A stretch of DNA of 64,000 bases from Comamonadaceae bacterium (GCA_947375135.1 CANCER010000008.1:1-64000), one strand, 5' to 3'; numbered from the stretch's first letter, positions 43,727 to 53,234 are shown. Program-made: numbers and translations. The notes: generated from the sequence alone by a model not told the origin.

Positions 43727-45046
43727 ATGGACTTTCTGGTTATTCTGGTGCTTACCCTGCTCAATGGCGCGTTCGCCATGTCGGAATTGGCACTCACAGC
43801 CAGCAGAAAAGTGCGTCTGCAAACCATGGCTGAGGAGGGCGACAAGGGCGCCCGGGCGGCGCTGGATCTGCTGGACAACCCGACGCAGTTTCTGTCCGTG
43901 GTGCAGGTGGGCATTACCGGTATCGGCATGCTCAACGCCGTGGTGGGTGAGGCCGCCTTCGGCGACGGCCTGGCCGCTTGGCTGGAGAAGACCTTTGAGT
44001 TGTCGCACAAGGCCTCTGGCGTTTCTTCCACCGTGCTGGTGGTGACGGCCATTACGTTCATCACCATTCTGTTTGGCGAGTTGGTGCCCAAGCGCATTGG
44101 ACAGTTGTACCCCGAGCCGGTGGCCCGCGTGGTGTCGCGCCCCATGCAGTGGATAGCCATTGGCGCCAAGCCCTTTGTGCGCCTGTTGTCGCTGTGCACG
44201 CACGGCATGTTGCGCCTGCTGCAGATTGACACCAGCGACAACCGGGCCGTGACCGAGGCCGAGATTTCCGCCAGCCTGGAAGAGGGCGTGGACGCCGGCA
44301 TCATTGAAGAGCACGAACACCAGATGGTGCGCAATGTGTTCCATCTGGATGACCGTACCCTGGCATCGATGATGTTGCCGCGCTCGGACATGGAGTGGCT
44401 GGATGCCGATTGCAACGTGGCAGATGCCCTGCAGCAGGCCAGTGGCGCCGCCCAAAAGACCGCCCATTCCTGGTACCCGGTGTGCCGTGGCTCGCTGGAT
44501 GATGTGGTGGGTGTGGTCAGTGTGGCGCGCCTGCTGGAGCGCGGCGTGCGTTACCCCTATGGCGTGGGTGCGTTAGTGGAGCCGGCGGTATTTGTGCCGG
44601 AGACGCTGACCGGCATGGAACTGATCGCGCAGTTCCGCACCAAGGCCGCACGCATGGTGTTTGTGGTGGATGAATACGGCGTAGTGCAGGGCCTGATCAC
44701 GCCGCACGACCTGCTCGAAGCCATTACCGGCGAGCTCAAACCCGATCGCCACGACGACGCCTGGGCCATTGAGCAAACCGACGGCTCCTGGGTGCTGGAC
44801 GGACTGATGCCGGTGGCCGAACTCAAGGCCCGGTTGGGTATTGAACTGGAGCTACCGCAGGAGGACCGTGGCCGCTACAACACGCTGGCGGGCTTGCTCA
44901 TGGCGGTATCGGGCCGCATGCCGGAGTTGGGTGAAAAGATCGTCTGCGCGCACTGGCAGTTTGAAGTCACCGAACTCGAAGGCCGGCGCATCGACAAGGT
45001 GCGCGCCCATTTCTTGTCTGCGGCGTTGTCACATCCGGCCGCTTAG
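43727..45046 (+). CDS. CNNM/CBS-domain transporter-associated protein (HlyC/CorC family)
   Basis: 439 residues. An N-terminal CNNM membrane domain of three to four segments (1-190, with FLSVVQVGITGIGMLNAVVGEAAFG and FGELVPKRIGQLYPE) is followed by a CBS pair (about 215-340) and a CorC/HlyC domain (about 350-435, DGLMPVAELKARLGIELE). Such proteins are linked to Mg2+ or Co2+ efflux. Despite the hemolysin label, no cytolytic activity is implied. Its 3' end overlaps the convergent ydcF-like gene by 18 bp. Confidence 0.9.
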   Translation: MDFLVILVLTLLNGAFAMSELALTASRKVRLQTMAEEGDKGARAALDLLDNPTQFLSVVQVGITGIGMLNAVVGEAAFGDGLAAWLEKTFELSHKASGVSSTVLVVTAITFITILFGELVPKRIGQLYPEPVARVVSRPMQWIAIGAKPFVRLLSLCTHGMLRLLQIDTSDNRAVTEAEISASLEEGVDAGIIEEHEHQMVRNVFHLDDRTLASMMLPRSDMEWLDADCNVADALQQASGAAQKTAHSWYPVCRGSLDDVVGVVSVARLLERGVRYPYGVGALVEPAVFVPETLTGMELIAQFRTKAARMVFVVDEYGVVQGLITPHDLLEAITGELKPDRHDDAWAIEQTDGSWVLDGLMPVAELKARLGIELELPQEDRGRYNTLAGLLMAVSGRMPELGEKIVCAHWQFEVTELEGRRIDKVRAHFLSAALSHPAA

Positions 45047-45820
45047 CCGGTAGCTGGCAATGCCCAGCCACTCGTGCAGCAGCAGTTCCCAGCGTTCGGC
45101 ACCTTCACCCAGGTTGTATTTGCTCAAGGGTGTCATGCCGCCGGTGCGGAAGTCCACCGGGTAGGGCGTGACATTCCAGCCGGCTTTTTGAAACGTGGCG
45201 AGCGAGCGCGGCATGTGCCAGGCGGACGTCACCAGCAGCCAGGGCTTTTGCGCATCCAGGCCGGGCAGGGCGTGTGTGAACACGGCGTTCTCATACGTGT
45301 TCTGGGAGCGTGTCTCCAGCGTCAGCGCCGTGCGCGGCACGCCCATGCTGTCAAAAAACTGCAGTGCACGCTCGGCTTCGCTGGGGCCCACGCCAAACAA
45401 ATCACCCTCGCCACCGGTGAAGACGATGCGCAAATGCGGGTTGCGCCGCCACAGGGCTACCGCCATGGTCATGCGCTCGGCGCTGGAGTTGAGCAGGGGC
45501 TGGTTGTGGTGCAGGCTGAGCTGGCCCGATTCCAGTGCGCCGCCCAGAACGACCAGTCCGGCATAGGCACCCAGGTCGGCATCGGCCGACACTTCCGGGA
45601 ACCGGTTTTCGAGTGGGCTCAACAGCGCATCGGGCAGCGTCTTGAATCCGGTTAAGGCCAGCAGCAGCAGGGCTGCCATGCCCAGTTTGCGCGCGCGCAG
45701 GGGCTTGCGCCGTCCGGCTACCTGGCTCAGAACAAGCAGAAGCAGCACGCCGTTCAAAGGCTGGGCCAAGAGATTGAGCAATTTGGAGAGCAGGAGCATA
45801 AGATACGGCTGTTTGCCCAT
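45029..45820 (-). CDS. YdcF/ElyC-like DUF218 membrane protein
   Basis: 263 residues. Two N-terminal hydrophobic segments (about 5-35 and 45-60) precede a DUF218 domain: GLVVLGGALE, SAERMTMAVALWRRNP, IVFTGGEGD, LETRSQNTYENAVFT and LLVTSAWHMPRSLATFQKAG. The family includes ElyC and SanA, linked to envelope integrity. The precise reaction is unknown. The start at 45820 gives the first membrane helix; an ATG at 45799 is also possible. Confidence 0.88.
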   Translation of the reverse strand: MGKQPYLMLLLSKLLNLLAQPLNGVLLLLVLSQVAGRRKPLRARKLGMAALLLLALTGFKTLPDALLSPLENRFPEVSADADLGAYAGLVVLGGALESGQLSLHHNQPLLNSSAERMTMAVALWRRNPHLRIVFTGGEGDLFGVGPSEAERALQFFDSMGVPRTALTLETRSQNTYENAVFTHALPGLDAQKPWLLVTSAWHMPRSLATFQKAGWNVTPYPVDFRTGGMTPLSKYNLGEGAERWELLLHEWLGIASYRLSGRM

Positions 45821-45921
45821 GCTAGCAGGAACCGTGCGGCTGTCGCCAAACTAAACAAAGAGTTAGTCGATCTGTCTGCGCGACTACCGATAAAATCCAG
45901 ATCTACAACAATATTCGTCCC

Positions 45922-46548
45922 ATGCGCAAAATTTCAGCCAACGAAGATGTGATGACCACCCGAGAGGCGGGCGAGACCCTGGGCGTTGCCGTGCGCACGG
46001 TGCAATTGTGGGTGGAGGCTGGCGTGCTGCCGGCTTGGCGTACGGCGGGTGGGCATAGGCGCATTGCGCGCAGTGCGGTGGAAAAACTGATGACCGAGCG
46101 CCAGCAGGATCTCGCCCCCATCGTGAGCCATGTGGCGCCGGTGCTGTATGCGCTCAGGTTGCTGCTGGTGGAGGATGACCCGCTGCTGTTGCGCCTGTTT
46201 ACCGGCGTGGTGGCGGGATGGAATTTCCCGGTGGAGTTGACCACGGCTACCAATGGATTTGAGGGGCTGGTGCGAATCGGCGAGATGCGCCCCGACATTG
46301 TGGTGACCGACCTCATCATGCCGGGCATGGATGGCTTCGAAATGTTGCGTGCCCTGAAAAAGCCCGGCTCCGGATTCGGCAACCTCAAGCTGGTGGTGAT
46401 CACCGCTTTGGACGCTGACGAGATCCAAGAGCGCGGTGGTTTGCCCGGTGGGGTGACCTGTTTCCAGAAGCCCGTGAACTACGCCGAGCTCGAAGCCCTG
46501 GTGCACGCGTACTTCACCGAAAAACTGCAACACGTGGTCGCCAGCTAG
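45922..46548 (+). CDS. MerR/excisionase-like HTH fused to a receiver domain
   Basis: 208 residues. Residues 10-55 form an excisionase/MerR-type helix-turn-helix (MTTREAGETLGVAVRTVQLWVEAGVLPAWRTAGGHRRI in segments). Residues 78-200 are a response-regulator receiver: acidic pair LLVEDDP, phospho-Asp in VVTDLIMPGMDGFEML, Thr in VVITALD and Lys in CFQKPVN. Here the DNA-binding domain comes first, opposite to normal response regulators. No kinase gene is adjacent. The promoter region has an inverted repeat TAGTCG/CGACTA (about 45865-45885). Confidence 0.85.
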   Translation: MRKISANEDVMTTREAGETLGVAVRTVQLWVEAGVLPAWRTAGGHRRIARSAVEKLMTERQQDLAPIVSHVAPVLYALRLLLVEDDPLLLRLFTGVVAGWNFPVELTTATNGFEGLVRIGEMRPDIVVTDLIMPGMDGFEMLRALKKPGSGFGNLKLVVITALDADEIQERGGLPGGVTCFQKPVNYAELEALVHAYFTEKLQHVVAS

Positions 46549-46558
46549 GACGGCGGGC

Positions 46559-47845
46559 TCAGCCTAGTTTCCTGTCGGCTTGGGGCGTTCCGCGCATGCG
46601 CAGGGCGCCTGGCACACCGAGTTGCGGATGCAAGCGTCCGGCAACCGCCCAAGCCAGTAGCAGGCAGCAGCCCCCGGCCGCAAACACACCGGAAACGCCG
46701 GTGCCCTGCAGCACCATCCAGGCCAGGCCCGGGGACAGAATGCCCGAAACATCGCGAAAGCTGCTGTACACCGCAGACATCTCGGTGCGCTCCGAGGGCT
46801 TGACCGACATCAAAAACGGCAGGCCGGCACACACGTCCAGCAAGACCAGGCAGTAGGACCCCAGCACCAGCACCCCCACCGTCGCCCAGGGCAGGGGTGA
46901 CAACAGCGTGGCGAGCACAAAGCACAGGCCACCCAGCAGGAATCCGGTTCGCATGGCACGGCGCACCGAGCGGCGCTGCACCCAGCGGAAAAGCAGCGGC
47001 GCGGTGACCAAACCCATATTGGCGACCGAGGTCGCCACGCCTCCCACCCCGTCTCCCAGACCCTGCTCCACGGCAAAAATGCCGACATACACAAAATAAA
47101 ACCACCAGCCGCAGGAGCGCATGACGGCAAACAACCAGCCGCTGATCAGGCGGGGTTGGCTAAAGAAGCGTTGCAGATAGACCCACGGATGGGCCGCACC
47201 AGCGGCCTGGCGTGCCATGGCGCGGCCATTGCCCAGGCGGATCTTCCAGATAAAGAACAGCATGGCCAGCGCGCCCAGCCCGGCCATCAGGAAGGGGGCG
47301 CCAGGCCAGATGCCCAACAGCTGAACCCCCAGCACCGGCCCGACCACCCACCCCACGCTGCCGTAAAACATGCGCAGCGACTCCAGGCGTGCAAATTCCA
47401 CCTTGGGCACGTGGTCGAGCACGTAGGCGTTAAAGCAGACAAAGGAGGTGGCTGCAGCCAGCGTGTTGCACAACAGTGCTGCCGCAACCCATTTGCCGCC
47501 CAGTAAACCGAAGGCAGCGCACATTACATACAGCGACATGCCCATCCCGTAGACACGGCGGCGTTGCAGGCGTTGCGCCAGGAGCGGCACGGTCAGCGCC
47601 GTCAACAGCGACAACACCCCGATCACGAAGTAGAACTCGGAGACGCGCTGTGCGTCACCCCAGGCGCGGTACATCAGCAACGGAAAGGCCGCCAATGTGG
47701 AGCCGCGCACCCACGCCTCCAGTCCGGCGATGCGGGCAAACTCCGACACACCGGGTGTGGCAACAGGGTGCTTGCGCGCTGCGGTGATGGGCGTTAGGGG
47801 CAAGGCGTGAAAATCCAGGGGGTGACCATCGAGTATGCACCGCAC
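46559..47845 (-). CDS. MFS transporter
   Basis: 428 residues, about 12 hydrophobic segments, major facilitator type. The conserved loop between helices 2 and 3 reads PLLAQRLQRRRVYGMG; the region GSVGWVVGPVLGVQLLG corresponds to motif C of antiporters. Substrate unknown. The first 35 residues before EFARIAGLEAW are not conserved-looking and an internal start is possible. It is divergent from ybgC. Confidence 0.85.
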   Translation of the reverse strand: MRCILDGHPLDFHALPLTPITAARKHPVATPGVSEFARIAGLEAWVRGSTLAAFPLLMYRAWGDAQRVSEFYFVIGVLSLLTALTVPLLAQRLQRRRVYGMGMSLYVMCAAFGLLGGKWVAAALLCNTLAAATSFVCFNAYVLDHVPKVEFARLESLRMFYGSVGWVVGPVLGVQLLGIWPGAPFLMAGLGALAMLFFIWKIRLGNGRAMARQAAGAAHPWVYLQRFFSQPRLISGWLFAVMRSCGWWFYFVYVGIFAVEQGLGDGVGGVATSVANMGLVTAPLLFRWVQRRSVRRAMRTGFLLGGLCFVLATLLSPLPWATVGVLVLGSYCLVLLDVCAGLPFLMSVKPSERTEMSAVYSSFRDVSGILSPGLAWMVLQGTGVSGVFAAGGCCLLLAWAVAGRLHPQLGVPGALRMRGTPQADRKLG

Positions 47846-47894
47846 AGGTGCAAGCTGTTGGCAATAATGGCAGCTTTATCAAGAAGTACCTGCT

Positions 47895-48293
47895 GTGGCT
47901 GAACTATGCAACCCCCTGACCTTGCGCGTTTACTGGGAAGACACCGATGCCGGCGGTGTCGTCTATTACGCCAACTACCTGAAGTTCTTTGAGCGTGCCC
48001 GGACCGAATGGCTGCGCACCCTGGGCGTGCAGCAGGGCAGCTTGCAGGCGCAGGCGGACTGCATCTTTGTCGTAGCCGAAGTGCAACTGCGTTACCTGGT
48101 GGCGGCCCGGTTGGATGACTGCCTTACGGTGACGGTGGTGGTGACCGAAAAGGGCAGGGCGTCATTGCAACTGGTGCAGCAGGCGTGGCGTGGTGAAACC
48201 CTGCTGGCCGAGGGCCGCGTGCGCGTCGGTTGCGTGCGGGCGTCCACCCTCAAGCCCTGCCGCATCCCGGATGCGATCTGCCGCCTTCTCTAG
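47895..48293 (+). CDS. ybgC: Acyl-CoA thioesterase, YbgC type
   Basis: 132 residues of the hotdog fold. The 4HBT motif with catalytic Asp is VYWEDTDAGGVVYYANYLKFFERARTEW (in segments; Asp about 18). Hydrolyses acyl-CoA or acyl-ACP and in many proteobacteria heads the tol-pal cluster. Here tolQ does not follow; the next gene is a GGDEF-EAL protein, so it is detached from tol-pal. The GTG at 47895 is the start that keeps the family N-terminus. Confidence 0.9.
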   Translation: MAELCNPLTLRVYWEDTDAGGVVYYANYLKFFERARTEWLRTLGVQQGSLQAQADCIFVVAEVQLRYLVAARLDDCLTVTVVVTEKGRASLQLVQQAWRGETLLAEGRVRVGCVRASTLKPCRIPDAICRLL

Positions 48294-48508
48294 GCTCAGC
48301 CCTTGTGTGCGCCCGTCATCAGAAAAGGGTATCGTTCCGGTGTTCTTCAAAAATTGAAAGAAAGGTTTCATTTCTTTATGCGCTTTGCTGAAATTTGCAG
48401 TTTTGAGGAAAATGTTCTCATTAAAAACTACGAAGGGCTTCTCCCGTGCAGATTCAAAAGGCCCGTTTGGCTGGATCGTTAGCCTTGCAAGCCTTGGACT
48501 GAAATCAT

Positions 48509-50299
48509 ATGCCGTGGGTGTCGGTTTTGGGTGTTGCGGGTGGCATCAGCATTGTGAGCGCGGAGGTGGTGCTGAACGCACTGTTGGGTGTGTGGATCGC
48601 TGTATTGCTGGTAATGCGGATGCGGCAATCCAGGCATGCGGAGCGCGCCATAGAGAGCGTCGGCTCCGGCTACTGGGTGTTGGACGCGCGCGGTGAGTTC
48701 ATCGATGTGAATGCGGCCTACTGCCGCATGGTGGGCTACACCCGCAAGCAGATTCTCTCCATGCATATTGCCGACTTTGAAGCGGTGGCTACGCGAGACG
48801 GTATCCGTGCGCAGATTGAACGCATTCTGCTCAACGGACAGGAGCGCTTCGAAACCCGGCATAAGAAACGCAACGGCGGCTGGGTGGAACTGGAAGTCAC
48901 CGTGACGGCGGTGGCCAAGCACCAGGTGATTGTGTACCTGCGTGACATTTCGGAGCGCAAGAAGGCGGCTATCGAAATCAACCAGTTGGCACTCTTCGAC
49001 CCCCTCACCGGACTGCCCAACCGGCGACTGTTGCAGGATCGGATCGAACAGGCCCTGCACAACGCCTCGCGCAGCAAGCACCATGGCGCGCTGTTGTTCA
49101 TTGATCTGGACCATTTCAAGACCCTCAACGACACCCTGGGCCATGCCAAGGGCGATGACCTGCTCAGGCAAGTGGCCCAGCGCCTGTCCTCCTGCCTGCG
49201 CGAGGGCGACACCGTCGCCCGCTTTGGCGGCGACGAGTTTGTGGTGGTGCTGGCGCGGCTGAGTGTGGATGCCGGCGATGCCGCAGCGGAAGTCAAATCC
49301 ATCTCCACCAAAATTCTGACCCTGCTGGCGCGCACCTTCGAACTCGGCGACATAGACCACACCACCACGGCCAGCATTGGCATATCGCTGTTCAGCAACA
49401 ATGCGCTGTCCCTCGAAGACGTCTTGAAGCAGGCCGACCTGGCGATGTACAAATCCAAGGCCGCGGGCCGCAACGGCCTGCACTTTTTTGACCCGGCCAT
49501 GCAGGTGGCCATTGAAGCGCGCATGGCGCTGGAGTCTGATTTGCGCAGCGCCTTGCGCGAGCAGCAACTGGTGCTGTACTACCAGCCGCAGACCACCCCG
49601 GATCGCCGCATCCGTGGCGCCGAGGCGCTGGTGCGCTGGCAGCACCCCAAACTCGGACTGGTCTTGCCAAACCAATTCATCCCGCTGGCGGAGGAGTCCG
49701 GCATGGTGTTGCAACTCGGCCTTTGGGTGCTGGAAACCGCATGCCGGCAATTGGTGCAATGGGCCACAACCGCGCGGACGGCCGATTTGGAGTTGGCCGT
49801 GAATGTGAGCGTGCGGCAACTGCAACAAGCCGATTTTGTCGAGCAGGTGTTGTCTGCCTTGTTGCGCACCGGTGCCAATCCCCGCCGCCTCAAGTTGGAG
49901 CTCACGGAGAGCGTCCTGGTCTCCAACATCGAGGACGTCATTGCCAAAATGACCGCGCTCAAGGCCCACGGCGTTTCCTTCTCGTTGGACGATTTCGGCA
50001 CCGGCTACTCATCCCTGGCCTATTTGAGCCGCCTGCCGATTGACCAGTTGAAAATTGACCGGAGCTTTGTGGCCCAGATGGTGTCGAGCGAGAACGCAGA
50101 GTCGATCTGTGTGGCCGTGATCAGTCTGGCCCGCAGCCTGAACCTGACCGTGGTGGCCGAAGGGGTGGAAACCGAAGCACAGTTTGACCTGCTGACGCGT
50201 GTACACCAGTGCGAATACGTGCAGGGCTACCTGCTGGGGCGTCCTTGCCCCATCGCAGAGTTTGATGCCCTGCTGGCGTACGGACCTGAGGCAAGGTAA
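48509..50299 (+). CDS. PAS-GGDEF-EAL protein, cyclic-di-GMP turnover
   Basis: 596 residues. One N-terminal membrane helix (about 8-37) is followed by PAS (about 45-160; GSGYWVLDARGEFIDVNAAYCRMVGY), GGDEF (about 165-335) with intact RFGGDEFVVVL, and EAL (about 345-590) with intact GAEALVRW and DDFGTGYSSLAYL. Both the diguanylate cyclase and phosphodiesterase sites look complete, so either activity could dominate. An ATG at 48509 gives the membrane helix. No partner gene is evident. Confidence 0.93.
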   Translation: MPWVSVLGVAGGISIVSAEVVLNALLGVWIAVLLVMRMRQSRHAERAIESVGSGYWVLDARGEFIDVNAAYCRMVGYTRKQILSMHIADFEAVATRDGIRAQIERILLNGQERFETRHKKRNGGWVELEVTVTAVAKHQVIVYLRDISERKKAAIEINQLALFDPLTGLPNRRLLQDRIEQALHNASRSKHHGALLFIDLDHFKTLNDTLGHAKGDDLLRQVAQRLSSCLREGDTVARFGGDEFVVVLARLSVDAGDAAAEVKSISTKILTLLARTFELGDIDHTTTASIGISLFSNNALSLEDVLKQADLAMYKSKAAGRNGLHFFDPAMQVAIEARMALESDLRSALREQQLVLYYQPQTTPDRRIRGAEALVRWQHPKLGLVLPNQFIPLAEESGMVLQLGLWVLETACRQLVQWATTARTADLELAVNVSVRQLQQADFVEQVLSALLRTGANPRRLKLELTESVLVSNIEDVIAKMTALKAHGVSFSLDDFGTGYSSLAYLSRLPIDQLKIDRSFVAQMVSSENAESICVAVISLARSLNLTVVAEGVETEAQFDLLTRVHQCEYVQGYLLGRPCPIAEFDALLAYGPEAR

Positions 50300-50396
50300 A
50301 CAAAGGGTAAACCCTTGCATATTTGTTTTGGGGTGGCGCTTTGCTCTGACAATGGGGACTCCCAAGCTCCCGGGTCCTGCGACCTGTTATCCCACT

Positions 50397-51308
50397 GTGA
50401 TCATCCGCCCCCGCCCCCACTGGATTCGTCTGCTGCTGGTCCGGCGCGGCTCTCTGGTGCACCGTATTTATGGCCAGCAGTTCTTTATTCTGGCCTTGTC
50501 CTGTGCGGTGGTCCTGGCCCATGGGCAGTTGTTCTTGTGGAAGGTCCCGCTCACCGCCAGCCCGTTTTCACTGATGGGCGTTTCCTTTGCCATCTTTCTG
50601 GGCTTTCGCATCAACGCCAGTTACGACCGCTTCTGGGAGGCACGCAAGCAGTGGGGCAGCGTGCTGGTGGATGCGCGCAACCTCACGCGCCAGGCGCTGA
50701 CCGCCATTGCACCCGGGCGCGATGTGCGTCCTTTCGTATTGGGGTTGGTCGGTTTCGCCAGCACCATGCGCAACCAGTTGCGTGAGCAGGCCGCCACCCT
50801 GCACACCGAAGGCTTGCTGGCACCGGACTTGCGCGCCCGACTCGACAGTGCCCGATCGGCACCCACGCTGGTGCTGCTCTGGCTGGGGCAGTGGCTGCGC
50901 ACGTGCCGGCAGGACCAGTTGCTGGAGCCCATCTGCGCGCACAAAATGGAAAGCGCACTCGATAGGCTGGCCCTTGCGTTGGGCAGTTGTGAACGCATCG
51001 CCAACACGCCTTTGCCGTTTGCCTACACGGTGATATTGCACCGCAGTGTCTTCCTCTACTGCGGGTTGCTGCCTTTCGGGCTGGTGGACAGCATTGGCTG
51101 GATGACACCGCTGGTGGTGACCTTCGTGTCTTACACTTTCTTTGCCCTGGAAGCCTTGAGCGACGAGATCGAAAACCCCTTCGGTCTGGACGCCAATGAC
51201 CTGGCGCTGGATGCGATGGTCTGCAGCATCGACGCCAACCTGCGCGAAATGCTGGGCGAGGTGCCGCCGCCTGCACCCCTGCCCAACGCCCACTTTGTCC
51301 TGACCTAG
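50397..51308 (+). CDS. Bestrophin family protein (YneE-like)
   Basis: 303 residues from the GTG at 50397, which gives the typical N-terminus VIIRPRPHWIRLLLVRRGSL. An ATG at 50352 would add 15 residues. Predicted anion channel or channel-like inner-membrane protein. Characteristic segments: GVSFAIFLGFRINASYDRFWEARKQWGSVLVDARN and the C-terminal DEIENPFGLDANDLALD. It follows the GGDEF-EAL gene by about 100 bp. Confidence 0.88.
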   Translation: MIIRPRPHWIRLLLVRRGSLVHRIYGQQFFILALSCAVVLAHGQLFLWKVPLTASPFSLMGVSFAIFLGFRINASYDRFWEARKQWGSVLVDARNLTRQALTAIAPGRDVRPFVLGLVGFASTMRNQLREQAATLHTEGLLAPDLRARLDSARSAPTLVLLWLGQWLRTCRQDQLLEPICAHKMESALDRLALALGSCERIANTPLPFAYTVILHRSVFLYCGLLPFGLVDSIGWMTPLVVTFVSYTFFALEALSDEIENPFGLDANDLALDAMVCSIDANLREMLGEVPPPAPLPNAHFVLT

Positions 51309-51427
51309 CCGCCCGTTTGGCATCCCGGTGCGGCCGTTGGCGAAGCGTCCCTTCCTGTGTATCAGACCTTTGAAGGCGTCCAATCCGCCGGCCGACGCTC
51401 GGGCGACGCTCGGGCGATTTTGTCAAC

Positions 51428-51949
51428 TTAACCTGGAGCATTCACCGTGGTTGTTGTGCTGTCACGGTCGCCCGCGCAACCCAGGGTATTGACTTCCACG
51501 CCAGCACCCAGGTTCCGGTTGCCATCGATTTCGCCAAACGCTTTGGCGTAGGCACCCACGAAACCAGCAAAGCCCAACACGGCGCCCTTTTTGAGCGAGT
51601 AGCCCAAGCCCACAGTGGCCAAGCCCGAGCTGCAATTGCCATCCAGGTAGCCCAGACGGACTGCATCGGATTGGGATTTCTCCAGGCTGTAGGTGTAGCT
51701 CAGGTCGTAGCCGGTGATTTTGTTGGAGACATCCGTCTTGGTCTGGCGAAGGCCGAAAGCGATATTGGGCTTGGTCAAACTGGTTTCGCCGGTGAACCAC
51801 TGCAAACCGACATAAGCCTGGGTTTCGTTGTGTTCGGAGAAGGTTGTGGTTGTGGTGATGGGCGGCGGTTGGCTTATTGCGGATTGAGACGCCACGAGTG
51901 AAAGCAGACCAACGGCAGCCAGGGCTGGGAGGTTTTTGTGTATTTTCAT
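51428..51949 (-). CDS. Small secreted beta-rich protein, tandem copy 3
   Basis: 173 residues with a signal peptide (LAALAAVGLLSLVASQSAIS). The mature part begins TTTFSEHNETQAYVGLQWF and has alternating strands with YDLSYTYSLEKSQSDAVRLGYLD and VGLGYSLKKGAVLGF. Two cysteines (DGNCSSG, LGCAGDR) may pair. I recognise no family; the strand pattern recalls small outer-membrane barrels. It is almost identical to the two genes upstream, apart from the signal peptide and last ten residues. Confidence 0.7.
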   Translation of the reverse strand: MKIHKNLPALAAVGLLSLVASQSAISQPPPITTTTTFSEHNETQAYVGLQWFTGETSLTKPNIAFGLRQTKTDVSNKITGYDLSYTYSLEKSQSDAVRLGYLDGNCSSGLATVGLGYSLKKGAVLGFAGFVGAYAKAFGEIDGNRNLGAGVEVNTLGCAGDRDSTTTTVNAPG

Positions 51950-52026
51950 AAATTCTTCTTGATTAAAGTAGTTGAGTCGATCGCGTGGGAAGCCTTGAGC
52001 GAGACTCCCACAGGGATGCGGTCAGG

Positions 52027-52548
52027 TCAGACCGGTTGCGCGATAGCAGTAGTTGTGCTGTCACGGTCGCCCGCGCAACCCAAGGAATTGATTTCCACGC
52101 CAGCACCCAGGTTCCGGTTGCCATCGATTTCGCCAAACGCCTTAACGTAGGCGCCCACGAAGCCAGCAAAGCCCAACACGGTGCCTTTTTTGAGCGAGTA
52201 GCCCAAGCCCACACTGGCCAAGCCTGAACTGCAATTGCCATCCAGGTAACCCAGACGGACTGCATCCGATTGGGATTTCTCCAGGCTGTAGGTGTAGCTC
52301 AGGTCGTAGCCGGTGATTTTGTTGGAGACGTCTGTCTTTGTCTGGCGAAGGCCGAAAGCGATGTTGGGCTTGGTCAAACTGGTCTCACCGGTGAACCACT
52401 GCAAACCGACATAAGCTTGGGTTTCGTTGTGTTCGGAGAAGGTTGTGGTTGTCAAAACTGGCACTTGCCCACTCACCGCAGATTGGCAGGCCAAGAGTGA
52501 CATTGCACCAACGGCGAGCAGTGCCGCGAGATTGTTTTGTTTTTTCAT
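52027..52548 (-). CDS. Small secreted beta-rich protein, tandem copy 2
   Basis: 173 residues, signal peptide LAALLAVGAMSLLACQSAVSGQ (a Cys near its end could instead make it a lipoprotein). From FSEHNE to GAGVE the protein differs from copies 1 and 3 at only a few positions. The leader AACTACTTTAATTAAGA just before the start is shared among copies. The neighbouring intergenic segment (CGCATCC...GAGTCTCGCTC) is repeated too, so the duplication unit is about 590 bp. Confidence 0.7.
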   Translation of the reverse strand: MKKQNNLAALLAVGAMSLLACQSAVSGQVPVLTTTTFSEHNETQAYVGLQWFTGETSLTKPNIAFGLRQTKTDVSNKITGYDLSYTYSLEKSQSDAVRLGYLDGNCSSGLASVGLGYSLKKGTVLGFAGFVGAYVKAFGEIDGNRNLGAGVEINSLGCAGDRDSTTTAIAQPV

Positions 52549-52620
52549 AAATTTATCTTAATTAAAGTAGTTCAAAAGTCCGTTTTGTAAGCCGCGAGCG
52601 AGACTCACACATGGATGCGA

Positions 52621-53133
52621 TTAGTTGAAAACTGGGGTGGTGGTTGTGCTTTCGCGGTCGCCCGCGCAACCCAGGGTGTTGATTTCCACGCCAGCACCCA
52701 GGTTCCGGTTGCCATCGATTTCGCCAAACGCCTTAACGTAGGCGCCCACGAAGCCAGCAAAGCCCAACACAGTGCCTTTTTTGAGCGAGTAGCCCAAGCC
52801 CACAGTGGCCAAGCCTGAACTGCAATTGCCATCCAGGTAGCCCAGACGGACTGCATCCGATTGGGATTTCTCCAGGCTGTAGGTGTAGCTCAGGTCGTAG
52901 CCGGTGATTTTGTTGGAGACATCCGTCTTGGTCTGGCGAAGGCCGAAAGCGATGTTGGGCTTGGTCAAACTGGTTTCGCCGGTGAACCACTGCAAACCGA
53001 CATAAGCCTGTGTTTCGTTGTGTTCGGAGAAAGTCGTAGTCGGGAGCAGTTGAAAGCTCATCGCCGCTTGGGACGCAAAGAGAGACATTGCGCCAACGGC
53101 AGCCAGTGCTGCGAGATTGTTTTTTATTTTCAT
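52621..53133 (-). CDS. Small secreted beta-rich protein, tandem copy 1
   Basis: 170 residues, the promoter-proximal member of three tandem genes. The signal peptide is LAALAAVGAMSLFASQAAMS and the mature core is the same as in the other copies. The C-terminus after GDRESTTT is short and unique (PVFN). The region is less GC-rich than its surroundings. It follows the tRNA-Thr gene, read from the same strand, after a terminator. Confidence 0.7.
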   Translation of the reverse strand: MKIKNNLAALAAVGAMSLFASQAAMSFQLLPTTTFSEHNETQAYVGLQWFTGETSLTKPNIAFGLRQTKTDVSNKITGYDLSYTYSLEKSQSDAVRLGYLDGNCSSGLATVGLGYSLKKGTVLGFAGFVGAYVKAFGEIDGNRNLGAGVEINTLGCAGDRESTTTTPVFN

Positions 53134-53234
53134 ACAGTTTTCTTCATTTAAGTAGTTCAGTGGATGGGCCTGGCGATCCCCCTTGCCAGTGCAGGGAATT
53201 GTAACGACGCTGAATTCGGCCTACAAATGAGAAA

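Noticed and set aside
43727..45046. A hemolysin toxin
   Set aside because: Family name only; the CNNM, CBS and CorC-like domains point to ion homeostasis.
47895..48293. Start of a tol-pal cluster after ybgC
   Set aside because: The following gene is a GGDEF-EAL protein and no tolQRAB or pal is seen in the window.
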